This document shows positions 20,929 through 28,793 of a DNA stretch of 64,000 nt, in pieces. Source of the stretch: Rhodoferax sp. (GTDB taxonomy: Bacteria; Pseudomonadota; Gammaproteobacteria; Burkholderiales; Burkholderiaceae_C); NCBI RefSeq assembly GCF_018780565.1, contig NZ_JADMJN010000010.1, forward strand, positions 277,799 to 341,798, written 5' to 3'. The translations under genes and the position numbers were made by a program. Under the pieces are notes generated by a model. The model saw only the letters and a list, made by a program, of their open reading frames with translations. It made no database searches and had not been told where the DNA came from. How positions within the stretch are numbered: position 1 is the stretch's first letter; each line of letters starts with the position of its first letter.

Positions 20929-22653
20929 TTACCCTTTCATGCGCGCAATGGCGTCTTCCACAATCCACTGCGCTGCCTTTTCCGCAATCATCAGCGTGGG
21001 CGAATTGGTGTTGCCACTGGTAATCAGGGGCATCACACCGGCATCGACCACCCGCAAGCCGGCAATCAGGCCGCCCTGGCCGCGAACCCGCAGGCGCGAA
21101 TCCACGACCGCCATGGGATCGTCCGCCGCCCCCATCTTGGTGGTGCCCACCGGGTGAAAAATAGTGGTGGCAATGTCGCCCGCCAGTTTGGCCAGATCTG
21201 CGTCGGACTGGTACTGGACGCCGGGCTTCCACTCCTGGGGCTGGTACTTGGCCAGCGCCGGTTGGGCCACGATCTTGCGTGTCACGCGCAGCGAATCCGC
21301 CGCCACCTTGCGGTCGGCCTCGGTGCTCAGGTAATTGGGCGCGATGGCCGGGGCATCCTCAAACTTGTCGCTCTTGATCTGCACCGTGCCGCGGCTGGTG
21401 GGGTTGAGGTTGCACACACTGGCGGTGAACGCATTGAAGCTGTGCAGCGGTTCGCCAAACGCGTCCAGGCTCAAGGGCTGCACGTGGTACTCGATGTTGG
21501 GGTGCGGCTGCGCGGGATCGCTGCGGGTGAAAGCCCCCAGCTGCGACGGCGCCATACTCATGGGGCCGCTGCGCTTGAAGGCGTACTCCAGCCCGATCAT
21601 GGCTTTGCCCCACAGCGAATTGGCCTGCGTGTTGAGCGTCTTGACACCATCGACCTTGAACACGGACCGGATTTGAAGGTGGTCCTGCAAATTGGCACCC
21701 ACCCCAGGCGCGTCATGCACCACCGCAATACCGTGCTGCTGCAGCAGTGCGGCAGGACCAATGCCGGAGAGTTGCAGAATCTGGGGGGACCCAATGCTGC
21801 CGGCACTGAGGATGACTTCCCCCCTGGCGGTGGCCGTGATCATTTCCCCATTGGCGCACACCTGCACACCGGTGCAACGCTGGCTGCCATCGGGCTGTGT
21901 TTCAAACGCCAGGCGGGCCACCTGGGCCGAGGTCCACATCTCGAAATTGGGCCGTGCGTAACAGACGGGGCGCAAGAAGGCCTTGGCTGTGTTCCAGCGC
22001 CAGCCCTCGCGCTGATTCACTTCGAAATAACCCACACCCTCGTTGTTGCCCCGGTTGAAGTCCTCGCTGGCGGGAATGCCTGCCTGCTGCGCAGCCTGTG
22101 AGAAGGCGTCCAGCACGTCCCAGCGCAAGCGCTGCTTTTCCACCCGCCATTCGCCACCCGCGTTGCGATGGCGCAGCACCTTGCGATACAGGGTCTCCCC
22201 ATCGCGCATCAATTCCGGAGCCACACCGCGTGCGCCGTGCAGGGCATTGGCACCCTTGTGATGGTCTTCGTGCAGCATGAAATACGGCAGCGAGTGGTCC
22301 CAGGTCCAGGCATCGTCGCCAGTAAGCTGCGCCCACTGGTCGTAATCGCGTGACTGGCCGCGCATGTAGATCATGCCGTTGATGCTGCTGCACCCACCCA
22401 ATGTCTTGCCGCGCGGGTAACGCAATGAACGGCCATTGAGGCCGGCATCAGGCTCTGTGTTGTAGAGCCAGTCGGTTCGCGGGTTGCCAATGCAATACAG
22501 GTAGCCCACCGGGATGTGAATCCAGTGGTAGTCGTCCTTGCGCCCGGCCTCGATCAGCAAGACCCGTTTGCTGGCGTCCGCCGAAAGCCGGTTGGCCAGC
22601 AGGCAGCCCGCGGTGCCGGCACCGATGATGATGTAGTCGAAAGTAGTGCTCAT
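20929..22653 (-). CDS. GMC-family FAD oxidoreductase (choline/alcohol dehydrogenase type)
   Basis: Flavoprotein that oxidises alcohols to aldehydes. ADP-binding motif IIIGAGTAGCLLANRL at the N-terminus, GMC signature 1 region RYPRGKTLGGCSSINGMIYM, signature 2 GSIGSPQILQLSGIGP, and the catalytic His region IFHPVGTTKMG near the C-terminus. Length 574 residues. Resembles BetA and AlkJ-like dehydrogenases; the substrate is unknown and no betaine genes are nearby. Divergent from a LysR regulator that probably controls it. Confidence 0.88.
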   Translation of the reverse strand: MSTTFDYIIIGAGTAGCLLANRLSADASKRVLLIEAGRKDDYHWIHIPVGYLYCIGNPRTDWLYNTEPDAGLNGRSLRYPRGKTLGGCSSINGMIYMRGQSRDYDQWAQLTGDDAWTWDHSLPYFMLHEDHHKGANALHGARGVAPELMRDGETLYRKVLRHRNAGGEWRVEKQRLRWDVLDAFSQAAQQAGIPASEDFNRGNNEGVGYFEVNQREGWRWNTAKAFLRPVCYARPNFEMWTSAQVARLAFETQPDGSQRCTGVQVCANGEMITATARGEVILSAGSIGSPQILQLSGIGPAALLQQHGIAVVHDAPGVGANLQDHLQIRSVFKVDGVKTLNTQANSLWGKAMIGLEYAFKRSGPMSMAPSQLGAFTRSDPAQPHPNIEYHVQPLSLDAFGEPLHSFNAFTASVCNLNPTSRGTVQIKSDKFEDAPAIAPNYLSTEADRKVAADSLRVTRKIVAQPALAKYQPQEWKPGVQYQSDADLAKLAGDIATTIFHPVGTTKMGAADDPMAVVDSRLRVRGQGGLIAGLRVVDAGVMPLITSGNTNSPTLMIAEKAAQWIVEDAIARMKG

Positions 22654-22821
22654 GGCGAGAGCTTACTTGGCCGCAGGCGCAGCAGGCCGACAGGCAGCGT
22701 CAGACCAGAATTTGATATTTATATTTTTCATAACCAACCGCCTTCAAAAAACGCAAGTTTCGCCAAAGGCCATTGAAATTGCCAATGAATTCGACAAAAT
22801 GATGATATAAATTATTTACAT
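22654..22821. promoter_or_regulatory. Divergent GMC / LysR control region
   Basis: AT-rich 168 bases between the two divergent genes, containing a T-N11-A-like stretch (ATTTGATATTTATATTTTTCAT-type sequence near 22710-22731) as expected for a LysR box. The exact operator cannot be fixed by eye. Confidence 0.4.
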
Positions 22822-23712
22822 ATGACTGACATCGCCGATCCTCACATCCTGCGCGCCTTTGTGGCGGTGGCGCGGGAAGGCAATGTTTCGCGTGCAGCGC
22901 TGCGCCTTCACCTGAGCCAGCCGGCCGTGAGCCTGCAACTCAAGAGCCTGGCGGAAAGTACCGGCCTGATCTTGTTCACGCGCGCACCGCATGGCCTGAC
23001 GCTGACCCGCGACGGGCTGGCCCTGTTGCCCCAAGCCGAGAAGGCCCTGCAGTCCCTGGCAGACTTCAGCCAGGCCGCTCACCGGCTGCACAGCACCGTA
23101 CGCGGGCGCCTGCGCATCGGCACCATCCTCGACCCTGAATTCACCCGCCTCGGTGCTTTTCTGAAAGAGTTGGTGGAGACCGCCCCGCAGATTGAAACCG
23201 AGTTGCGCCAGGGCATGAGCGGCGAGGTCCTTGCGCAGGTGGCCCATGGCGGACTCGACATCGGTTTTCACCTCGGACCGCTGGATGATGCGCAGGCCTT
23301 TGAAATCAAGATACTGTCCCACATCACCTACCGGGTGCTGGCACCTGCAGGCTGGGGCGAGCAGGTGCTGGGGCGCGACTGGAAGGCGCTGGCAGCATTG
23401 CCCTGGCTGTCAACGCCCGCGGCCTCGGCCCATCACCGCATGCTGGCCAGCGTATTCGACCCACTGGGCGTAAAGCCACGCCGGGTGGCCCTGGTGGACC
23501 AGGAGGCCTCCATGCTTGATCTGGTCCGATCCGGTGTGGGGCTGAGCCTGGTGCGGGACGCCATTGCCATTGCCGAGGCGCAAGCCAGGGGTTTGGTGAT
23601 TGCCGACAAGGTCAGCCTGGACTGCCGGCTGAGCTTCCTCTGCCTGAAAACCCGCATGGCCGATCCGGTGGTGATCAGCGCCTGGACAGCGCTGAACAAG
23701 GTGTGGCGCTAA
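22822..23712 (+). CDS. LysR-family transcriptional regulator
   Basis: N-terminal winged helix-turn-helix (HILRAFVAVAREGNVSRAAL ... LSQPAVSLQLKSLAEST, residues 8-52) and a LysR substrate-binding domain. Length 296. Divergent from the GMC oxidoreductase, its probable target by the usual LysR arrangement. Effector unknown. Confidence 0.92.
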   Translation: MTDIADPHILRAFVAVAREGNVSRAALRLHLSQPAVSLQLKSLAESTGLILFTRAPHGLTLTRDGLALLPQAEKALQSLADFSQAAHRLHSTVRGRLRIGTILDPEFTRLGAFLKELVETAPQIETELRQGMSGEVLAQVAHGGLDIGFHLGPLDDAQAFEIKILSHITYRVLAPAGWGEQVLGRDWKALAALPWLSTPAASAHHRMLASVFDPLGVKPRRVALVDQEASMLDLVRSGVGLSLVRDAIAIAEAQARGLVIADKVSLDCRLSFLCLKTRMADPVVISAWTALNKVWR

Positions 23713-23732
23713 GGCGCCCCCTGAAACCGGCC

Positions 23733-24521
23733 TTATTGCCCGGCCCAGTTGGGCTTGCGCTTTTCCTGAAACGCTTTCTGTCCTTCTTTGGCGTCATCGG
23801 TCAGGGTGAACAACGCAATCTGGCTTTCGGTGAAAGACATTGACTCCTCAAACGCCATGGCTTCCACTTTCTTCATGGTGTAGAGCCCGCGCCGGATGGC
23901 TGCAGGCGACTTGTCGAGCAGGCGCTCCAGCAGCCACTGCAGCTTGGCATCCACATCGTCGTCCACATAGTTCACCAACCCCACCTCCAGGGCCTGCGCC
24001 GAAGTGATGGGCTCGCCGGTCAGGCACATCTCGCTGAGTACGCGCCGCGGGATCAAATGCTGCAACACACTCAGCACCTGGGCCGGGAACACGCCGACCT
24101 TGACTTCGGGCAGGCCAAACACAGCATGCCGCGCAGCCACGGCCATGTCGCACATGGACATCAACCCCATGCCACCGGCCATGCAGGCGCCGTTCACGCG
24201 GGCAATCAGCGGTACGTAGCTGGCGCGCGCCACACGCAGCAACTGCGCCAGGTGCCCATGCGGCTCGGAATAGTCGGTGGTGAAAGCATTGGCACTCTGC
24301 AAGTCAGCGCCGGCACAAAACGCCTTCACGCCCGCGCCGGTGATCACGATGGCGCGGATATCGCGCCGGGATTGCGCTGCTGAAATGGCCTGCGTCATGG
24401 CCGCCAACACACCATGGCTCATGGCGTTGCGACGCTCTTCGCGGGTGATGGTGAGCCACAGCACCGGGCCACGTTGTTCAACACTCAGCTCGGGGTTGGA
24501 TGCAAAGGCGGAATTACTCAT
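23733..24521 (-). CDS. Enoyl-CoA hydratase/isomerase family protein
   Basis: Crotonase-fold enzyme. The oxyanion-hole regions KAFCAGADLQS and NGACMAGGMGLMSMCDMAVA are present. At the hydratase Glu positions it shows FGLPEVKVGVFPAQVLSVL, so one catalytic Glu is clear and the other not obvious. Start MSNSAFASN follows AGGAGA. 262 residues. No beta-oxidation operon here; the true reaction is not fixed. Confidence 0.85.
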   Translation of the reverse strand: MSNSAFASNPELSVEQRGPVLWLTITREERRNAMSHGVLAAMTQAISAAQSRRDIRAIVITGAGVKAFCAGADLQSANAFTTDYSEPHGHLAQLLRVARASYVPLIARVNGACMAGGMGLMSMCDMAVAARHAVFGLPEVKVGVFPAQVLSVLQHLIPRRVLSEMCLTGEPITSAQALEVGLVNYVDDDVDAKLQWLLERLLDKSPAAIRRGLYTMKKVEAMAFEESMSFTESQIALFTLTDDAKEGQKAFQEKRKPNWAGQ

Positions 24522-24640
24522 GATGTCTCCTGTTGGGGCCATTTTGCCGCAAGGGCCGGGGTGCCTGTGCCACTGTCGGAGATCGCTGCGGGCTTTGGCG
24601 TTACGATGGAAGGCCCTACCCTTTTGAGTCAGCGCCCGCC

Positions 24641-25771
24641 ATGGAGGACACCATCCCTCGCATCACCCGCCAGGCCACGCCGGACCATCCGGCCGTGGTG
24701 CTGTCGGGATGTTGGACCGCGGCGCGACTGGCCGAGCCCACGGTGTGGTCCGGCATTGAATCCGATCTCAACGCCTTTGACACACCCGAGATAAGCCGCT
24801 GGACATGGGATTTGCAGGGGCTGCAAAAGCTCGACCACACCGGCGCACAAGTGCTGTGGAACGCCTGGGGCCACCGTTGGCCCGACAAGCTGCTGGTGCT
24901 TGATGCCCAGCGCGCCATGCTGACGCGAGTAGCCCACTACACCGTGCCGCCGCCCCCGGCTCGCAAGACCTCGGCCTGGCAGGCGTTTTTGTTGCTGGGC
25001 AGCAAACTGTGGTTCCTCATTGACCATGCCCGGGATCTATTGCGCCTGGTGGGCCAGCTGCTGATTGACTTCGTCCGGCTGGCACGCGCACCGGGCAAAG
25101 GCCCCTGGCGTGATGTCTCGGGCCACCTGTATCACATCGGCGCCACGGCATTGCCCATTACCGCGCTGGTCGGCTTTCTGATTGGCGTGGTGCTGGCCTA
25201 CCTGATGTCCCAGCAGTTGCGCCAGTTTGGTGCCGATGCTTTCATCGTCAACATCCTGGGCATTTCGCTGATCCGCGAATTGGGCCCCGTGCTGGCCGCG
25301 ATCCTGATTGCAGGGCGCTCGGGCTCGGCCATCACCGCACAGATCGGCGTGATGCGCGTGACCGAAGAACTCGATGCCATGCGTGTGATGGGTATCCCCC
25401 AGGGCTACCGGCTGGTGATGCCGCGTGCCATGGCCATGGCATTGGCCATGCCCTTGCTGACCGTCTGGACGACGCTGGCCGCACTGCTGGGCGGCATGCT
25501 GGCCTCGGACCTGGTGATGGGCGTAACCCCTGCCTACTTTTTCAGCGCCCTGCCGCGCGCCGTGCAAGTGTCCAACCTGTTCCTCGCAATGGGGAAATCT
25601 GTTGTGTTCGGCCTGCTGATTGCGCTGATTGGTTGCCACTACGGCTTGCGCGTCAAACCCAACACCGAGAGCCTGGGGCAAGGCACCACGGCCTCGGTGG
25701 TGAGCTCCATCACCATGGTGATTCTGGTGGACGCCCTGTTTGCCGTCGTGTTCAAGGACATTGGCATATGA
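24641..25771 (+). CDS. MlaE-type ABC permease with N-terminal STAS-like domain
   Basis: Membrane subunit of an MCE-type phospholipid transporter. About residues 1-100 look like a STAS domain (MlaB-like: ISRWTWDLQGLQKLDHTGAQ), fused to a permease with about five helices carrying RELGPVLAAILIAGRSGSA and the EELDAMRVMGI coupling helix. 376 residues against about 260 for stand-alone MlaE, because of the fusion. First gene of the operon; stop overlaps the ATPase start (ATGA). Confidence 0.9.
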   Translation: MEDTIPRITRQATPDHPAVVLSGCWTAARLAEPTVWSGIESDLNAFDTPEISRWTWDLQGLQKLDHTGAQVLWNAWGHRWPDKLLVLDAQRAMLTRVAHYTVPPPPARKTSAWQAFLLLGSKLWFLIDHARDLLRLVGQLLIDFVRLARAPGKGPWRDVSGHLYHIGATALPITALVGFLIGVVLAYLMSQQLRQFGADAFIVNILGISLIRELGPVLAAILIAGRSGSAITAQIGVMRVTEELDAMRVMGIPQGYRLVMPRAMAMALAMPLLTVWTTLAALLGGMLASDLVMGVTPAYFFSALPRAVQVSNLFLAMGKSVVFGLLIALIGCHYGLRVKPNTESLGQGTTASVVSSITMVILVDALFAVVFKDIGI

Positions 25772-26565
25772 GCGCACCCGTTGAGCCCGTAGTGCAGATC
25801 GACAAGCTCTGGTCGGTGTTTCGCAGCGCAGGGCAGGCGGCGGTGGTTCACCAGGACCTGGATCTCAGCATTGCGGCGGGCGAGTTGCTGTCCATCGTGG
25901 GCGGATCCGGCAGTGGCAAGACCGTTTTGCTGCGCCAGATTCTGGGGCTGGAGAAACCTGCCCGCGGGCGCGTTACCGTGCTGGGCAAGCCGGCTTCAGA
26001 GCTGGGCAACGAGGGGGCGGCCAGCCGCGTGGGCATGCTGTTCCAGCACGGCGCCCTGTTTTCTGCGTTCACGGTGCTGGAAAACATTGCCTTCCCGCTG
26101 CGCGAACTCAATCAATTGCCTCGCGCGCTGATTCGCGACGCCGCCATGGTGAAGCTGCAGATGGTCGGACTGGACCCCTCACAGGCACACAAGATGCCGG
26201 CGGACCTATCGGGCGGCATGGTCAAGCGCGTCGCCCTGGCGCGGGCCCTGATCATGGATCCACCGCTGCTGCTGCTCGACGAGCCCACCGCCGGGCTGGA
26301 CCCCGACAGCGCCGATGCCTTTTGCGCGCTCTTGCGATCCCTGCACCGCGAACTCGGCCTGACCGTGGTGATGGTGACGCACGACCTGGATACCCTGTTC
26401 GAACTCAGCACGCGCATTGCCGTGGTGGCCGACAAGCACATCATCGTGAGTGGGGCGCCCAAAGAGGTGATTGCCTACCCGCACCCCTTCATTCATGACT
26501 TCTTTCTGGGAGAACGGGGGCAGCGGGCCATGGAGTTGTTGCGCGAATACCCCTTCGCAGTGTAG
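25768..26565 (+). CDS. MlaF-type ABC transporter ATPase
   Basis: Cytoplasmic ATPase for the MCE system. Walker A GGSGSGKTVLL, Q-loop LFQHGALFSAFTVLENIAFP, signature LSGGMVKRVALARAL, Walker B LLLLDEPTAGLDP and H-loop VTHD are all intact; the SGGM variant is typical of MlaF. 265 residues. The start overlaps the permease stop. Confidence 0.94.
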   Translation: MSAPVEPVVQIDKLWSVFRSAGQAAVVHQDLDLSIAAGELLSIVGGSGSGKTVLLRQILGLEKPARGRVTVLGKPASELGNEGAASRVGMLFQHGALFSAFTVLENIAFPLRELNQLPRALIRDAAMVKLQMVGLDPSQAHKMPADLSGGMVKRVALARALIMDPPLLLLDEPTAGLDPDSADAFCALLRSLHRELGLTVVMVTHDLDTLFELSTRIAVVADKHIIVSGAPKEVIAYPHPFIHDFFLGERGQRAMELLREYPFAV

Positions 26566-26576
26566 AAAGAGAACTT

Positions 26577-27554
26577 ATGGAAAACAAATCCCACGCCCTG
26601 GCTGCCGGCGCCTTTGTGCTGGTGGTCGCGGCCCTCCTGGTGGCGCTGGCCTCCTGGCTGACGCGCGACACCAGCGAGCACCGGGTGTACGAGCTGTCCA
26701 GCCGCGAGGCCGTCACCGGTCTGCAGCCGCAGGCTTCGGTGCGCTTCAAGGGGGTCAACGTGGGCAAAGTTTCGGCCATCGGGTTCGACCCCCTGATCGC
26801 CGGCAATGTGCTGATCCGCATCGCCATTGATGACAAAGCCCCGGTGACACAGTCCACTTTTGCCACACTGGGCTTTCAGGGCGTGACCGGGTTGGCCTTT
26901 GTCCAGCTGGACGACACGGGTGAGTCCAAGGCAGCCCTTGCCACCGGCACCGAGCCACCCGCGCGCATCCCCATGAAAACCAGTCTGTTTTCCCAGCTCA
27001 CAGACCAGGGCGCCAGCATCTTGGCGCAGCTGGAGGAAACCAGCCGCCGCGTCAACCTGCTGCTCACACCCGAGAACCAGAAAAACCTGATGGGCGCCGT
27101 GGGCAACCTGGGCCAGGCTGCGGCCAGCATCCACCAGCTCTCCACCCATGCCGACAAGGTGCTGGGGGCGCAATTCGGACCCGAGCGGGTGGACATCCCC
27201 CAGCTGGTGCAGGAGGCCAATGCCACACTCAAGACCATGCAGGCCACCTCTGACCGCGTGGGTGACAGTGCCGATGAAGCACGTGCCTCGGCGCGCGCCT
27301 TTCGCACAGTGACGGAACGGATGGATGAAAAAGGCGGCACGCTGGATACGCTGGCCACCACCGGCCAGACCCTCAATGCAGCCACCCTGCCCCGATTGAA
27401 CCGCGCGGTGGACGACGCCTCGCGCACCCTGCGCCAGGTCAGCCGCGCCGTGGACTCGGTCAATGACAACCCCCAGTCCCTGATTTTTGGTAACGGGCCT
27501 CTGTCGCCCGGCCCCGGCGAACCCGGGTTTTCTGCAACCCCAGGCAAACCATGA
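26577..27554 (+). CDS. MCE-domain periplasmic lipid-binding protein
   Basis: MlaD/PqiB-like substrate carrier. One N-terminal membrane helix (about residues 8-28), then a single MCE domain (YELSSREAVTGLQPQASVRF, KGVNVGKVSAIGFD), then a long helical region (about 130-300). Length 325, longer than MlaD (about 180), suggesting the helical part forms a tunnel or bridging coil as in other MCE proteins. Stop overlaps the lipoprotein start. Confidence 0.92.
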   Translation: MENKSHALAAGAFVLVVAALLVALASWLTRDTSEHRVYELSSREAVTGLQPQASVRFKGVNVGKVSAIGFDPLIAGNVLIRIAIDDKAPVTQSTFATLGFQGVTGLAFVQLDDTGESKAALATGTEPPARIPMKTSLFSQLTDQGASILAQLEETSRRVNLLLTPENQKNLMGAVGNLGQAAASIHQLSTHADKVLGAQFGPERVDIPQLVQEANATLKTMQATSDRVGDSADEARASARAFRTVTERMDEKGGTLDTLATTGQTLNAATLPRLNRAVDDASRTLRQVSRAVDSVNDNPQSLIFGNGPLSPGPGEPGFSATPGKP

Positions 27555-28228
27555 AAAACGCTATCAATTCAATAGCTAAACGTGCAATTTCCACGGGGGC
27601 CAGCGGTCTCATTCTTCTTGCATTTCTCACGCTTGGCGGATGCGCCCTGCCCGACAAGCCCGTGCGCCCTGCGGTCTACGACTTTGGCCCTGGCGCCCTG
27701 AGCGTGGCCCCCACCAAGCGGACGGCACCCCTGGCCCCGCTGGCACTGGCAGAAATCGAGGCCCATCCCGCGCTGGACAGCAACGCGGTCCTGTACCGCC
27801 TGGCCTACGCGGACGCCCAGCAGCTCAGGCCCTATGCGCTTGCGCGCTGGAGCATGACGCCAGCGCAGCTGGTACGCCAGCGCCTGCGCGAACGTCTGGG
27901 CCAGCATCGCGCACTGCTCAACATCGGTGAAAGTGGCATGGCAGGAGGTCTCGCCCCCTTGGCCCTGCGCATCGAACTCGAAGAATTCAGCCAGTTGTTC
28001 GAGTCACCCGACAAAAGCGCCGGGCTGCTGCGCCTGCGTGCCACGCTCGTCCAGCCCGGCCCCACCGGCGACACGCTGGTCGCACAACGCAGCGTGATCG
28101 TGCAGCGGCCAGCCCCCAGTGCCGATGCACCAGGCGGTGTGCGCGCCATGACGGCGGCGGCCGACGCAGCGGTGCAGGAGCTGGAGCAATGGCTGCTGCA
28201 AAGCACCCCACCGGGCAAGGCACCGTGA
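27551..28228 (+). CDS. ABC-type transport auxiliary lipoprotein (PqiC/DUF330-like)
   Basis: Outer-membrane lipoprotein partner of the MCE transporter. The lipobox LTLGGC places the lipidated Cys at residue 31; residues after it (YDFGPG) match the start of the ABC_trans_aux domain. 225 residues. The first dozen codons are made of a GCTATcaattcaATAGC repeat hairpin, giving an unusual N-terminus (MKNAINSIAKRA). Coupled to the genes on both sides by 4-base overlaps. Confidence 0.85.
   Translation: MKNAINSIAKRAISTGASGLILLAFLTLGGCALPDKPVRPAVYDFGPGALSVAPTKRTAPLAPLALAEIEAHPALDSNAVLYRLAYADAQQLRPYALARWSMTPAQLVRQRLRERLGQHRALLNIGESGMAGGLAPLALRIELEEFSQLFESPDKSAGLLRLRATLVQPGPTGDTLVAQRSVIVQRPAPSADAPGGVRAMTAAADAAVQELEQWLLQSTPPGKAP
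27558..27576. repeat. Hairpin repeat encoding a lipoprotein N-terminus
   Basis: CGCTATCAATTCAATAGCT: arms GCTAT / ATAGC, related to the unit at 9544-9570, here inside the start of the lipoprotein gene. Confidence 0.45.
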
Positions 28229-28770
28229 ACCCGACACCCCCCATTGAGCAGCAACTGCAAAGCGCCGGGCTGGAGCTGCTGGGCACCTGCATGGGTCTTT
28301 CGCTCTACACCCCCGGCTGGCGGCACGGCATGGCCTTGCTGGAAGACCTCACGCCCCGCGAGATGGACGCCCTGGGCGCCCTGATGCCCAAGGTACGCGC
28401 GCAGGCCGGACAAGTACTGATCAGCGAAGGCGACATGGGCGACTGGATGCTGCTGTTGCTCGACGGCACGGTGGACGTCACCAAGAAAACAGGGCCTGGC
28501 GAGGCCTCGCGTCTTGCCGTCATCAAGCAGGGCGCCGCAGTGGGAGAGATGTCGATGTTCGACGCCGCACCGCGTTATGCGTCCTGCCGCGCCATTGAAA
28601 CCGTGGACGCCGGCGTATTGACCCGTAGCACCATCGCGCGCCTCATTGAAGACCATCCGGCGGTGGGCGCCAAGCTGCTGGTCAAACTCACCCAGATGCT
28701 GGCCCAGCGCCTGCGCAACACCAGCAACCAGCTGGTCAGGTCCAAAACCCTGCCGCAATTGCAGGGATAA
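28225..28770 (+). CDS. Cyclic-nucleotide-binding domain protein
   Basis: Single cNMP-binding (Crp-like sensor) domain with no DNA-binding HTH. The phosphate-binding cassette reads VGEMSMFDAAPRYASC, keeping the Gly-Glu and the key Arg. Start is a GTG overlapping the lipoprotein stop (GTGA); 181 residues. Translationally coupled to the MCE operon, so it may regulate that transporter, but this is inference from context. Confidence 0.82.
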   Translation: MNPTPPIEQQLQSAGLELLGTCMGLSLYTPGWRHGMALLEDLTPREMDALGALMPKVRAQAGQVLISEGDMGDWMLLLLDGTVDVTKKTGPGEASRLAVIKQGAAVGEMSMFDAAPRYASCRAIETVDAGVLTRSTIARLIEDHPAVGAKLLVKLTQMLAQRLRNTSNQLVRSKTLPQLQG

Positions 28771-28793
28771 GCTTCGAGCCAAAGGATGTTGAA

